In this document: in pieces, positions 37,501-48,890 of the stretch
How positions within the stretch are numbered: position 1 is the stretch's first letter
How the letters are laid out: each line of letters begins with the position of its first letter
Origin: Wuchereria bancrofti
Lineage: Eukaryota > Nematoda > Chromadorea > Rhabditida > Onchocercidae
Direction: 5' to 3'
DNA: 64,000 nucleotides
Assembly (NCBI GenBank): GCA_005281725.1
Contig: SSBO01000002.1
Coordinates: 1,040,845 to 1,104,844, forward strand
The notes under the pieces: generated by a model
Databases searched by the model: none
What the model saw: only the letters and a program-made list of their open reading frames with translations
What the model was told of the DNA's origin: nothing
Made by a program: the position numbers and the translations under genes

Positions 37501-40500
37501 GAAATTAAAAACAGAAAAAAACAAAATTATTTTAATCTTTGAAAAATGACAAAAATTGAAATCTTATGGAAATAGTTTGCATATTGCAAGCTTAATAAGC
37601 TAACCATATTTTCGGGCTGCAAAAGTTCATCCATTGTATTCATCAATTTTGACACTACTGGTTTAAGTATAACTTTGATAACCGTTCCCTCAATTCCTTT
37701 CAAACTTTCATTAAAATTATTTTCATATGAAGGTAAAGAGGAATCCGATATAACATTTCGACGACGTGGTGATGAACCGCTTTGTTTACGATGAATTCCG
37801 GCTAGAAATAAAATACTTGAAATGGAACTATTCAGAAATCAACACTGATTTTCGGGGAAGAATGTAGGCAAAATTCATTTCCAGTAGTTTTATGAGTCTT
37901 TCAAATCAAATTTTTACTTTGAAAAACATGTACAGATGTAAAATTTGCATTGTTCCTCCACAATGAAGTCAATAAATGAGGAGGAATACAGGAAATTATA
38001 TATTTAAGTAATAGAACGAGTATAAGAGAGAAATTATGTTTAAAGATTAAATCAGGAACTGTATAGAATGATAAGTCCAGTCCATTACTTATATTGTGAA
38101 ACTCATCACTTACATAAATAAATTGTTTACACTAATGAATTCAAGAAAAATGTAAACAGTTTTGATGAAATACTCACCGGCTACACCACATCTACAGAAA
38201 CCTGTTACGGAATGTAATGTATCAATTAGCATTTGTGCATTATATTCTTCGATATGGTTAATCAATAAATTACAAAAAATTTCCGGATTAATATGAGAAA
38301 TGATTGCAAGAATAGTTCGTGCTTTAATTCTCAAGAAATCGCCATGCTGTGAGTTTAAGCCATCATTGCATCCATGTGGACAACCTAACCATAAATAAAT
38401 CCTGAAAATATTCCGAATTTCATATATTATATTTAATAGGATAAATAGTAACAATTTAAATGTTACAATAAGTACGGTTAAGATTCAGGAATTATAGTCG
38501 GAAACGAAATTGAAGCCAACGCATTTCCCTGATCATTGCACATATCCTTTTCAACAGAGCGAGTATAAAGTGGACATTTTTTAATCAGTTATCTAATCAG
38601 CTCTAATCAGTTATCTAATTATCTAATTAGCTCTAATCAGTTATCTAATTAGCTCTAATCAGTTACCTAATTATCTAATTAGCTCTGATCAGTCATCTAA
38701 TTAGCTCTAATCAGTTATCTAATTATCTAATTAGCTCTAATCAGTTGCCTAATTAGCTCCAATCAGTTACCTAATTATCTAATTAGCTCTGATCAGTCAT
38801 CTAATTAGCTCTAATCAGTTATCTAATTATCTAATTGGCCCTAATCAGTTATCTAATTAGCTCTAATCAGTTATCTAATTATCTAATTAGCTCCAATCAG
38901 TTATCTAATTAATAAAAAAAAGTATGAACATTATTCATCCTAACTAAAGACTAAAATGTGTCGGTATGTGAAAGAAAAAGCTGAAATACCTTAGTACTAT
39001 ACTGATAGAATCATTGAAAAATGGTTGTAATTCCGTTTCAGGCATTTCCAGCAAACTTTCACAAATATTTAATGCCAATTCATAAATTCGAACAGAAGAA
39101 CGTCGTTCGATAGCAAAAGAAATTGCTTTTAATAACACTATAAAACTGATTTGTCCATTTTGTTCGATAAAATTCGTACTTCCAAGTGCCTAAAAGTAAA
39201 ATGAATAATGAGAAATGAAATTTAAATAATTTCAAGAAATCAATTGGCATAAATTAAATCATTACTTTCAGTAAAATATGACAAAATAATGTGAAGCATT
39301 ATTCGAATGCATATTATTTATTGTAGCATTTTGGTGTATTTAAGCATTTCTGAATGAATAACAAATTCTGAACGTAATTTGCAAACTTTATAAACCTCAG
39401 GAAAGAATTGTGAAGTGCTAAGTTCATTGGAAGTTTGTTTAGGTAATACGCTAACAGAACCACTTCTTGTGTCGCGCATTGAAAGACAATCAAATGAATT
39501 TGTTGCTGAAGGATCACTTCTGTAAACAAATATTGTTAATAATATTAAGAAAAGGTGTTTGAATCAGAAAAAAACGAAAAGAAAACAAAAAAGAGCTATT
39601 TTGCCCATTTAATTAAAACTATTCTCTTTTCATAATTTGTATTACTTAAGGAATTCAAAAATATTTAATTTCAGTTTCCATTTTAAAATTTTCAAGAAAA
39701 ATTTAAATTAAATCAAATTATATGTAACGAAAAATACAAGATTTTTTACCTTTTTCTTTCCAAATGACCACGATTACTACGAGTTTTGAGGAAACTCCTT
39801 GATGTCATCATATCTCTTCGTCTTGACAAAACCATTGTTTGCAGCAATGAATCAAATGACAAACTACGGCCTTTGCTAATCAAACTTTTAATTTTTATTT
39901 AAAGTTTGATTTATTTCAAATACATTTCTTTTCATTAATTAGAGAGAATTTCCAAAAGTTATAAGATAATGGCAGCATAACGACAAATTTTTTGAGGATG
40001 AACCAAACTTAGGAATATGAATCTTAGATTTTAGACTGATTTTGTTCATTCCTTTGAGATATTAAAAGAAAGCATACTTTTTGCTAGGTCGAAAAGATGA
40101 AATTTTTTGCTTGCTCTTATCATTTTTGCTTTTTTCCAATTTTTTGGCAACATTCCCTAATTGTAAATCATCCCAAGTTGGTGGACGATACTGAATTTCT
40201 TTCACAATTTCGCGATTATCCTAAAATTTTTCAAAAATTTTTTTTCATCTAATTATAATAATAATTTTTTCATTTTTCATCTAATTATAATAATAATTTT
40301 TTCATCTAATTATAATAATATTTTAATTTTTCCAAGCAAAAAACGAGAAAAAATGAAATACTAAAAATTGAAACAACTTAGACCATTTTGCTAGCATATA
40401 GTTTCAAATGTGGAATAGTTGGCATCGAATTAGCACGTGAACGTAAACGACACGTGATAGTTCGTGAATTTCGATACATTTTAATTTCGAACAAACGATG

Positions 40501-43500
40501 CAACAAATATTTTATTGCCCAATGAATGCCATTTTCAGCCCAATGTTTAATTAGAAGACAACGAATGACAGCTACGTCCATGTACGTTGCTTCATGTGGA
40601 TCAACAAATGACTGCAATCGCAATTAATTATATTGTAATTAATTAATAATTTATAAAAAATAATTTCATTCTAATCTTTCCATCTCCTTTCTCTTTTGCT
40701 TTCACATATATTTTATAATAAAATCTTTCAGTTTTTTGTTATATTTTAGAAATTGATTGAAATTTCCATTTTACTTGTTGTTGTTGCATAGTATCGCATC
40801 CTTCTGAAATACTTTCCAACGGATCAAATACTTTCATCGATTCAGTATTTTCTTCTATTGCTTTAATGTGTGTTGCATCGGTTAGCATTGAATTTTTCTC
40901 CTCTACAATGTAATCAATATCCATTAGCATACGATATTTTTAAATGATTGAATGAAAAGAAAACACAAAAGGAAAAAATTAAAAATAATTGAATTTCTTA
41001 AAACGATGAAAACAGTGCGAAAATGAGAATTCGTTGTAGTTTATCAGTACGTTGTTTAAATTCCGGTAAAGAAATTGTATCGGAATGAGTTGTAGAAATA
41101 ATCGGAATAATTTTGAAACGTGAAGCGATCGGTTGTTGGTTGCATTTGCAAGCATTTACTGTTGAACCATTGCGATATATTACTAAACGACAGCTTTCAC
41201 AAATAATCTAAAATGAAATTTTTAAAAGTCCGATAAAGGCAACAGAAAAAAGTTGTATGTTGTAAAATATTTAAATAAGAAATTATTTATGTGATGTAAG
41301 ACAGAATGCTTCTAAGTAAAAACTAATAAAATTATCTATGATAATTTCTGTGGTATTGGGATATTACAAAAAAAAAAAAAAAGATTCGAAAATTTCTTCC
41401 AAAATTTCTAAACAACGATAATACTTCATTGTTTTATTTTAATTTAAAATTTGAAAAAAAAAAAAATCTGAGAAGTTAACCACCTCACAAGCACTATGTG
41501 AAGTGTTTTCAAAATCTGCTGAAATACCGGAACATATTTCCTGCAATGCTACTAATGGTGCTTTTTCCGCAGATACTTCCGCATCATCCATTGCATTGCT
41601 AAGCGATTTATCATCTACAAAATTGAGTGCATCGTCAAGTTCTCTCATTCCCTTGTATGAACCTGAAAATAGAAACAGGAAAAAGTTAGGAGTATTTAAT
41701 ACTAAGCAAAAAATTCTATGAAACTTTCTGTTGTCTTAAATATTTGGAATTCCTGCAGCTTAATTAGTCTTTTTAGTAAATTTATCATTTATAAGAAGTA
41801 TCTAAGTAGTTAATTACAAAACAAACTTGGAGATGTCTCATCAAATGCTGTAGTATGACTTTTTGTAAATATCCGTGGAATATCACTTGTATGATAATCA
41901 CTAACACTTCGAACAATTGCACTTGATCGACTAATTTCCAAATTATTTGGCTGTTAAGACATTAAAGATATGAAAGAATGATTTGAAAGTCTTGTAAAAT
42001 TTCCAAAATATTTCAGGAAAATTTTTACTTTAAATCAAAAATTCTTCATTTATTTGTTCATTCTCTTATTTTATGAGTATAATAATGGATGGATTTCTTG
42101 GAGTATTACTTTTTTTATCGATAACATTTGTTGTTGTTGTTGTTGTTGTTGTCGATCAAAGCCTGAGGTAGCGGATACTTGAATTGCAGGAATTTCGGCT
42201 TCTCCACCTTCTTTTTGCTTGCTCAAACTTGACAAAACCGCCAAGTAAGGACGAGGTGGTTTAGGCGGTGGTACATTGCTGTATGGCGGAGGATTGGCAA
42301 TTTGAGCCGGAACGTTTGACAAGCGCCGTGATATTGTTTCACCTTCATCGCCTAAAGTTTTCTCATTTACAAATATTATCAAACATTAACGATTATTTTA
42401 ACTTAGGAGGAGAATAAAAGTTGAAAGTATCAGTCTTTAACGATATTTTAACATCATATATAACCAATAAAAGACTTAAATTTATCCATTCAAAAGTGAA
42501 ATCAAACTTCTTTCATACCTTTGTAAGTTAATTAGAATCATTAAATCATATGGTATTATTGTTGTAGCAATAAAATTAGCTATTACTATGTTTAATAGTA
42601 ATTGATAATACTATTGTGATATTTGATATTAAATATGAAAGTTTATCATTTAAATTTATACCAAGATAAATTCCTTGAACTGCAGAAGTTGGCTGTTCTT
42701 TCTTGACCATCGTTATAAATGGAAGATGTATACGGCGTTGTTTTACCGGAGCACAGAAACATAATACTTCCGGTTGTCGATACTGTAGTATAATACAAAT
42801 AATAGGTTAGTTAATTTAAATGATAAAAATGATAATGATAGACGCAAAAAAAAACAAATAAATAACGTACTACTGTTTTTCAATATAATAATGAATTTTG
42901 TGATACTAATATATTTGGATAGGAAAAAATTGAAATAATTTTTACCTGCCAAAGCGATTGCCAAATTTTTAAGCCACTTTCTAGACGAAAATTTGATGTT
43001 AAATCTTTTTCATTGATAACATTTAATAATGGAGTAATCATATATACGAATAATTGTATACTGTTAATTGAAAATGCATACTGTCGTATGGTATGTGGTG
43101 AAAAATCCGTTGATTCGGCTAAACTCTAAAATTATTTATTTTTTATATCCATTTAAAAAATGATAATTTTCATTGATAAAATACTGTTGCTTTGAAGAAT
43201 TTCGAAAAAAAAGTGATAACAAATCTATTTTAGTTCATATAATTTGCAGTAGTTTTGTGATAACAAACTTTTGTTTCGTATGATAAAAACTGAATGAACA
43301 AAATTAACATTCTCAATTAATTCTCATGAAATTCTTAAAATTGAAATTTTTACTGGAATGAACTGATAATTTTGAATGAGTTTCTAACATACTGCTGAAG
43401 TTTTTAAAAATAAAATGGCATGGACTATTCGTCTCGCTTCTGTCAATCATAATTTAGCTGACATAAAGAATATCGAAATTTTGATTTCGCATTAAAGGTT

Positions 43501-46500
43501 GGAAGTTGCTATAAAATGAATTTTTCCAGACAAATATTATATTAGTTAAAAGTTTTAAGTCTAGAATTAACTTTTGTGAAATTCTAATGAGTTTAAAGCA
43601 AAACAAATCGATTTTGAAATTTTAAATTATTTGATTTAAAATAGCTTTCGTAAATTTGTTTTATAGTTGCTGCCAATATTCATTGATTAATAATATGTTT
43701 CAGTTTTATAAAATTACAGTAATTTTGTGATAATAAATTTTTATTTTGTATGTTAAAATTGAATGAAAGGAATTAACATTCTTCATTAATTCTCATAAAA
43801 TTCCTAAAATTACAATTTTCTTTTTTAAATATTTATTAAATTTCATTTTATTTTTATAATAATTGTTTAATCCAAAAGTATTTATAATTTTAGAGAAAAT
43901 TTGCTTATAAAATTAACACAACATACTTTTTTCTATAAAAAAAATTTTTGTTTATTGATTATAATTAATGATATAATCACCTAGCTAGCAGCTATCAAAT
44001 GCATCACTTAAGCTTCAATCATAAACTCATCATTATATGAATAAAAGACGAAGCGTCAAAATTAATTATGCATCAGTCTTGAAGATTATTTATAAACGAC
44101 AAATAAATTGAGAAAACACTTCTTAAGCCTAAATATAAAATTAATTCACTCTCTCTTCTTCTTTGTTAATTTCATACTGAAATCTGCTTCACAACTGCCT
44201 TTAGAGTAAAATTGAATTTTAAAAAATTTTAGAAGAATAAATAGAAATTTGATAGTCATTTTGCAGCTATGAAAAAAAAGTTTGAACTTATTTATATATC
44301 AATACTAAATAAGAAGTTTCACAATAGAAATATTCACTGACAGATAAGAATTTACGAAAATTGGAGAAAATAGCAAACAATTTTTTAAAAATTTTATGTG
44401 AAATCCCTGAGGTTTTGAAAAAAAAAAATCGATCAAAAAAGAATTCAATCACTGGGATAAGTCTTTGCTGTCATTTCATAACATTTTAACTTTACAATCA
44501 ATCGATTATTAGAATTGATCAAGAAATTTATTTTGAATAAATTCTTCTTGAACTTATCATATAGTGTGTAATTTCTAAAAATAATAGAAATATCTCTCAG
44601 TGCATTTTTATCTATTCTTATTATCACTGATAAATGCTTATATCATATTTACTGATAAATTTTAACAAACATTAAAATGAATGATTAACAGAAATTAACA
44701 ATCAAACATATATCAAAGAATATAATTGCATCCAAATTATCTGCTTTGTAAATTTGTAAATTTTCCTCGAAATTTAGAAATGAATTAAGTAATTATCTAA
44801 CAAGTTTTGCAAATATTATTTGGACATTCGAATTACTTCGAACATACTTTTTTAATGATAGTAAATTCCTCAATCAATCATATGCAGTAATTGCTTGCTT
44901 AGTGAAATGTGATTTACTGCTTCTTCAACTAATTCTATTATTTGTCAATCGGATTGTGACACAGAGAATTATTCATTTTTAATTACAAGCAAAAAAAGTC
45001 TTTTGAATACTTGGAAATTTTTCAGCTACAATTCATTTTTAAAAAGTAATAAGTTTGATATTTTCGATCGAAAAAAAAATTATTTTTTCCAATTATTTTT
45101 ATCTAAAATATATATAATTATATACAAATTAGAAAAATCTAGCAAAAGAAAAGAAAAAAAAAGATCTAAGTAATATATTTATTACTATTTTGTATCAAAA
45201 AATTGCTGATACAGTAGTAATTGCAACGATGTTTAATTAGTAAAATTATTTCATTTTCACAATTCCACTAGCAAGTGTAACGATTAATGCTAGTTGTTAG
45301 TTAATTGAATTTAAAATATTAAATTATAGAAATTAAAATAATTAAGTGATTAAGAAGAAGATAAAAGATAATCTATCATACCTTTTTACTTTCAACATCA
45401 TAACATTCATTAGCTGAATCAAGGAGAAGCCAATGCAATATATACAACATTTTAGCTAATGACCCACTCATTGGTAGACCATCTCGACTAATTGCTTCCG
45501 ATAATAACGATGCACAACACTGTATTTTAATTAAAATTTAATAAAATTTCTTCTTTCTTTTCCTTTTTTTTAAAACATATCTCAAAGCATGTAACACGTA
45601 TGTAACGCTTAAATTAAGTTATACTTTACTTTAATACGTTATTATAGTTATTTTTAACGTTAAATTATACCACTTTGTTATATGTTGTCAAAATTTTAAG
45701 TAAGCGCAAAAAAAAAAATGTTTACTTACTTGTACAATATGTGGAAATGTTGCACGTACGAAATGCCAACGTGAAATGGAATTAATAGCATCGGAAAGTG
45801 ATGGACTAAGTCCATGAAGTATATTTTGTACAACAACTCGCTCAAATGTCTGAAAATTTAATAATTTAAAATTTTATCAAATATTGCAAATATTTCCTTA
45901 ACATAGGATTGCTTAATTGGTTCATTTCATTAGCTAAAACTTATCAATTGACAATTATTATTAAACTTTTTTTTAAATTTAATTCATAAATACTTTAAAA
46001 AAAAAATTGAAATCATATTTTGATGTATATAAAATGATTATAAAAGATTTTTCTTGAAAAATACACTTTCTTTTTTAATTTCAGCCTATTACAATACATT
46101 TAGAGACTTCCGATCTTTCTGCATCTCGGATTAATGAGCTTTTTTTTTTTCTTTTCAAATCTAATCAGAAGTCTCTTGTCTAAAAGATTAAATCTCACAA
46201 TAACAACTTTTGAAAGCATTGAAATACTTACCACACATGATGCCTCATGAAGTTTACCAATTTTTGCACCCAAGAATGGACTGAAATTTAATGCTATTTT
46301 ATAGAAAGAAATGTAATTTAAAAGAATAAATAAAATAAAAGTGTGAAAACAAACTCAATTTTTTCGATGTATCTTAATGCTATTTAATATTTCAGTTATA
46401 AAATCTTTCATACATATTCTCTCTTTTCTTTTCAGTTATAAATTTTGTTATAATTTAAATTTCAAATTAATTTTCAATTTTTGCAAATAAATGTTACACA

Positions 46501-46743
46501 TTTAAAGTAAAAGTAAATTGAATATTGTATGAAAAAAAAAAGTCAATGATACTTTGTTTGTCGCCATAAAAATGTTTGTATTGGTAATGGGACTGATTCT
46601 AACTCATTTTCATCATCATTTATTGATGTTAATTGATCCATTGATTTGTAATGTGATGATAACGGATCCGTTGACCTGAAATATGACCTATGATATAGTG
46701 ATAATGGATCTATTGACCCATGATATAGTGATAACGAATTCAT
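13499..46743 (-). CDS. unc-80: UNC-80, scaffold of the NALCN/NCA sodium-leak channel complex (67 coding exons)
   Basis: Family knowledge: UNC-80 is a very large, HEAT/ARM-like protein that joins UNC-79 to the NALCN-type leak channel (NCA-1/NCA-2 in C. elegans), controls its localisation and abundance, and sets neuronal resting excitability. Sequence: reading the minus strand, 67 exons link with fully consistent phases into about 3,345 codons, from ATG at 46743 to TGA at 13499. The start is the first in-frame ATG after an upstream stop and precedes the family N-terminal motif PLPIQTFLWRQT. Landmarks recalled from human UNC80 follow in order, including SISRW, DVAVIRCLL, LDLKSPVLARA, FLRETF, PPGIDFTLPSPP, RHFLEKLT, FFNIPES, FYILHRKPF, RRPRDALL and LITDW. 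There are no frameshifts, so the gene appears intact. Exon coordinates are in the segment entries. Large introns: 43126-45381, 35297-37206, 29028-30670 and 23167-24296. Confidence 0.93.
20104..25232 (-). CDS. unc-80: unc-80 exons 39-50, residues about 1973-2558
   Basis: Exons: 25022-25232, 24975-24983 (microexon), 24660-24797, 24297-24415, 23080-23166, 22714-22866, 22206-22438, 21687-21855, 21356-21508, 20966-21145, 20340-20537, 20104-20211. Strongly conserved: VEDPALFLRHFLEKLT, HYVRSPCDGSDRAIAM, GLYFKDLKQTLKKEQCDV, FPIHEETQFQQLLKDSIEFF, DLHLFINVINGV, MAIHFNTLF, CKQFYILHRKPFLLQ and DILDLINETKPLK. Exons 39 and 41 both use a TTTGAG acceptor, chosen because it alone keeps the frame. The donor after exon 42 is GC, not GT. 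Without the microexon the frame still holds. Confidence 0.9.
20751..20776. repeat. (TC)n microsatellite
   Basis: About 26 bp of CT dinucleotides in the unc-80 intron between exons 48 and 49. Similar short tracts occur at 29871-29904 (CT) and about 30574-30592 (GA). Confidence 0.9.
24837..24842 (-). promoter_or_regulatory. TGCATG (FOX-1/RBFOX-type) motif downstream of the microexon
   Basis: The unc-80 pre-mRNA carries UGCAUG about 130 nt downstream of the microexon donor. RBFOX-family proteins (FOX-1 and ASD-1 in nematodes) bind UGCAUG and, when the site is downstream of an exon, usually promote its inclusion in neurons or muscle. Use here is inferred. Confidence 0.4.
24975..24983 (-). CDS. 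unc-80: Candidate 9-nt microexon of unc-80
   Basis: On the minus strand a strong acceptor (TTGTTTTCCAG) is followed by AAGTAAAAC and a strong donor (GTAAGA). Exon 39 ends in phase 1 and exon 41 begins in phase 1, so inserting these nine bases adds E-V-K and changes the next residue to Q while keeping the frame. Skipping it also keeps the frame, so it could be alternative. Using the next possible donor instead would introduce a stop. Confidence 0.55.
25434..30871 (-). CDS. unc-80: unc-80 exons 30-38, residues about 1473-1972
   Basis: Exons: 30671-30871, 28934-29027, 28355-28416, 27476-27693, 26965-27177, 26498-26665, 26059-26278, 25693-25874, 25434-25574. Exons 30-33 are poorly conserved linker supported by splice phase; exon 33 begins at a NAGNAG acceptor. 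Exon 34 has the conserved Cys/His string CTHERFCHPWCFERIYRQC (human: CTHVDYCHPHCY). Then come IAHSPFSTLLKS, GLRRFHALWRNRFHVWLKME with GAQFVFK, and PPPGIDFTLPSPP with VVDPPWMP. Confidence 0.88.
31156..39189 (-). CDS. unc-80: unc-80 exons 16-29, residues about 751-1472 (central helical repeats)
   Basis: Exons: 38990-39189, 38178-38401, 37605-37801, 37207-37337, 35161-35296, 34464-34617, 33872-33960, 33262-33379, 32826-33065, 32569-32726, 32266-32395, 31998-32101, 31531-31702, 31156-31269. Conserved blocks include ELALNICESLL, SLYQDVRLFVSFIQEQHGN, RGIQEGVRRFSFFLETCRPG, LLECAFFVHRCNKG, DWPEWI and LLLNEITAFLRETF. The CysHis-rich turn LGCPHGC sits in exon 17. The exon 19 donor must be the GTATGT two bases inside GTGTATGT to keep phase. 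Exons 20-23 and 28-29 are acidic or Ser-rich and variable. Confidence 0.9.
36251..36300. repeat. Imperfect (TG)n tract
   Basis: About 50 bp of TG/ATG repeats in unc-80 intron 19. It ends in CATGTGTATGCATGCGATG, which again contains TGCATG. Confidence 0.85.
36769..37083 (+). other. TATA box plus 61-codon ORF nested in unc-80 intron 19, opposite strand
   Basis: TATAAATAG at 36769-36777 is a textbook TATA element. An ATG frame begins 121 bp downstream (36898-37083) and encodes a 61-residue basic peptide with CHRCLR. Base composition in the ORF is richer in G+C than the intron. A T-run follows the stop at once. No homology is recognised. It might be a nested gene, a promoter-bearing repeat relic or chance. 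Confidence 0.25.
38581..38912. repeat. Minisatellite with 52-bp higher-order unit in unc-80 intron 16
   Basis: About 330 bp of a 22-bp unit (TTAGCTCTAATCAGTTATCTAA) alternating with a 30-bp form that has an extra TTATCTAA, giving a 52-bp higher-order period repeated about six times. Variants such as GATCAGTCATC and CAATCAGTTACC recur at the higher-order spacing, so expansion occurred by whole 52-bp units. It lies wholly in the intron between exons 16 and 17. Confidence 0.92.
39396..42351 (-). CDS. unc-80: unc-80 exons 7-15, residues about 267-750 (variable linker with one conserved core)
   Basis: Exons: 42110-42351, 41827-41950, 41484-41662, 41051-41207, 40775-40902, 40384-40611, 40078-40220, 39750-39875, 39396-39519. 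Exon 7 is Pro-rich (NPPPYSNVPPPKPPRPY, a possible SH3 ligand) and ends in a Q8 tract from CAA codons. Exon 10 carries CESC followed about 14 residues on by CKC. Exon 12 holds the conserved ATYMDVAVIRCLL...HWAENGIHWAIKYLLHRL. Exons 13-15 are basic and Ser-rich, likely phosphorylated linker. Boundaries in exons 9-11 rest on phase agreement more than on similarity. Confidence 0.8.
42662..46743 (-). CDS. unc-80: unc-80 exons 1-6, residues about 1-266 (conserved N-terminus)
   Basis: Exons: 46553-46743, 46232-46280, 45730-45849, 45382-45519, 42946-43125, 42662-42782. The first ~58 residues are nematode-variable and carry a short repeat (DPLSLYH, DPLSSHY). Then come PLPIQTFLWRQT, KLHEASCV, TFERVVVQNILHGLSPS, ISRWHFV, LHWLLLDSA, QLFVYMITPLL and SGLKIWQSLWQ, which track human UNC80 without gaps of note. 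The 2.26-kb intron between exons 4 and 5 is AT-rich and contains nothing else that I can support. Confidence 0.92.
43126..45381. other. Large unc-80 intron 4, no other gene seen
   Basis: 2,256 bp of AT-rich DNA. Near 43230-43330 and 43715-43810 similar text recurs (GTAATTTTGTGATAATAAA, TGAATGAA.AATTAACATTCT, TTAATTCTCAT.AAATTC), an old ~480-bp-spaced duplication. I see no RNA gene or conserved ORF. Confidence 0.6.
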
Positions 46744-48116
46744 ATAATAGCTTCCATTTTTTTCTTTCTTTTCTTTTTGCAAATATCCATCATTTTATTT
46801 TTCGTTTCTTAGATGTAAAGAAGAAAAAATGTCAATTTGATGACATTTTTTTTTTTTTTTTTGATGATGAAAAACGGACATTCCGAATGGTTTGTTAAAT
46901 TTCATTTTTGCAACAATAATGGATAAAACCGAGGAATATTTTATGAATTAGCCAAGCTTTAAATTAGCAATTCTTTCAAATAAAGATCGTTTGCAAATGA
47001 AATTATTGAAATGTAAAATGCTTTAGCTAAAGGATTTAAAATTAAATCCTTTTGATTGAATGAGACGAAAGGCAGAATTCATAAAAATTGATTTTTTTTT
47101 TTTTTTTGATTTGCTTATCACCCACACTTCCTTCTATTCTACCCTTTTTTTTAAAGGATACAAAATACCAGAAAAGAAAATTTTTGAAAATTAAAAATTT
47201 AATTATTGGAAATGAGAAAAATAAAATGGCATCCGTTGTAAGAAAAATTATTAAATGAAAATTTTCTTCCATTGGTGGATGTAAATGGATTAACATTTAC
47301 TTTCAAATAAGTTAGAAATTAAATTCAATCAAAAATATGCAAAAAAAAAGTTTTTATCATATGCCAGTTCTAATAGAGCGTACAAATTTTATTATATCAA
47401 TTTCATGTATTATATTTGATTTCTTATTATTGCCAGCATAATTGAGCAAAATTCACATTTTTTAATAATAAGAAACTATTCGAAACAATATTTTGGTTAT
47501 AATATTCAGATCATATTTTATATTAGCTTTGTAATTAAATTTGAATTAAATATAAGGTTCAAAAACAGATTCAATTAGTCAATTTCGACAAAATATTATA
47601 TGAAAATAATATTGTTAATGAAAATATATTGAAAAATAAATAGTTACTTTTGAATTTCTTAAAATTTATCATGCTTATTTTTAAAGTTATTATACTTATT
47701 TAAAAGAAATTAAATTACTGGATATCATTTTACTTATCAAAGGAATGAGAAAAAGGTATATGCTAAAATGATTTCATATATGAAATTGCTGATTCACTTA
47801 TCATTCATTTCAATCGCTAATTTCATGCACTTAAATCTTTCTATTTAAATTTGAAATAAACTACCTGATGCCTCTCTGTTTTTTAAGCAATAATTCTATA
47901 TTATTTAAAAAGATAAAAATAGCTTTAAATAAAATTACAAAGGATTAAATAGATTAGAGTAATATGATACAATGAGAAGAAAATATTTTAAAGCAATAAA
48001 ATTTTGAGAATTATTCAAACATATCCTCTAATCAGACATTTGTTAACCATCTGGTCAAAAATTGAAAATGAAATTTGTTTAGTGATTCATGCTAAATTAA
48101 TAAAATGGAGTAAATA

Positions 48117-48320
48117 TTAAAATGATTTAAGATTATTGAAATTTGATTGAAAAAAAAAATAAAAACGAAACGTGAACAAACCGTATTGTGCTGCTTCGAA
48201 CTGAATCAACCGTTCCGGTAAACGGTATCGGAAATCGTTGCACTGTACCCTGTTGCAGGTGCTGTAAGTATCGCACATGCATTTTGTTCCAATACTTTTT
48301 CCCTTTCGATTAAAATACAA
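48117..48320 (-). other. Isolated richer-G+C ORF, possible lone exon
   Basis: A minus-strand open frame of 67 codons in locally richer-G+C DNA reads CMCDTYSTCNRVQC, then FRYRLPERLIQFEAAQYG, and meets a plausible donor (TACG|GTTTGT) near 48182. No ATG opens it except an internal one at TGCATG. It could be a 5' exon of a minus-strand transcript running toward unc-80, a pseudogene scrap, or a structured element: TTCCGATACCG and CGGTAAACGGTATCGGAA form partial inverted repeats. The family is unknown. Confidence 0.25.
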
Positions 48321-48644
48321 AAAGGAAAATTGTAGATCGATAGGATGGGAAAAGTATAAAATGTATGATTTAACTGATTAAATAATAAGTTGAAATAGAA
48401 GAACTGATAATCAGTAATTGATCAGTTGATTAGTTTTAAAATTTGAAATGAATAGTAAAAGTTTTGTTGCAATAATAATAGAATAATATCAGCCAATAAA
48501 TAATTTTGATGAAAATTTATGAAAATTGAAAAGAATCCGTTCCGGATGAATTGAATTAATATATTCAATACCGATATACATGAATCCGTGTATATATGTA
48601 AATGTATTTATATTTGTATTTATATATCAGATTGAAAGATGATA

Positions 48645-48890
48645 AGACAGAGAGGGAGAGAGGGAGAGGGGGAGGGGAGAGGGAGAGGGAGAGAGGGAGA
48701 GGGGAGAGAGAGGGAGAGAGAGAAAGGATGAAAAATAATGATAATAACGCCGCCCTTTTCCTTTTTGGATATTTTTAGGTCCCTCTTCGTATATCTCAGT
48801 GAGGCATTCATTCTTGCAAATCGAAACCAATTCGACAATTCAATCATTTCTATTTATCCTTTTCCTCTCTCTCTCCCTCTCTCTCTCTTC
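48645..48890. repeat. Purine tract (48645-48727) facing a pyrimidine tract (48861-48890)
   Basis: About 80 bp of GA/GGGA repeats is followed 130 bp later by about 30 bp of CT/CCCT repeats. The two are complementary, so a transcript across them could fold into a long stem. The purine block is also mirror-like and could form triplex (H-) DNA. A further GA tract lies at about 56016-56049. Confidence 0.8.
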
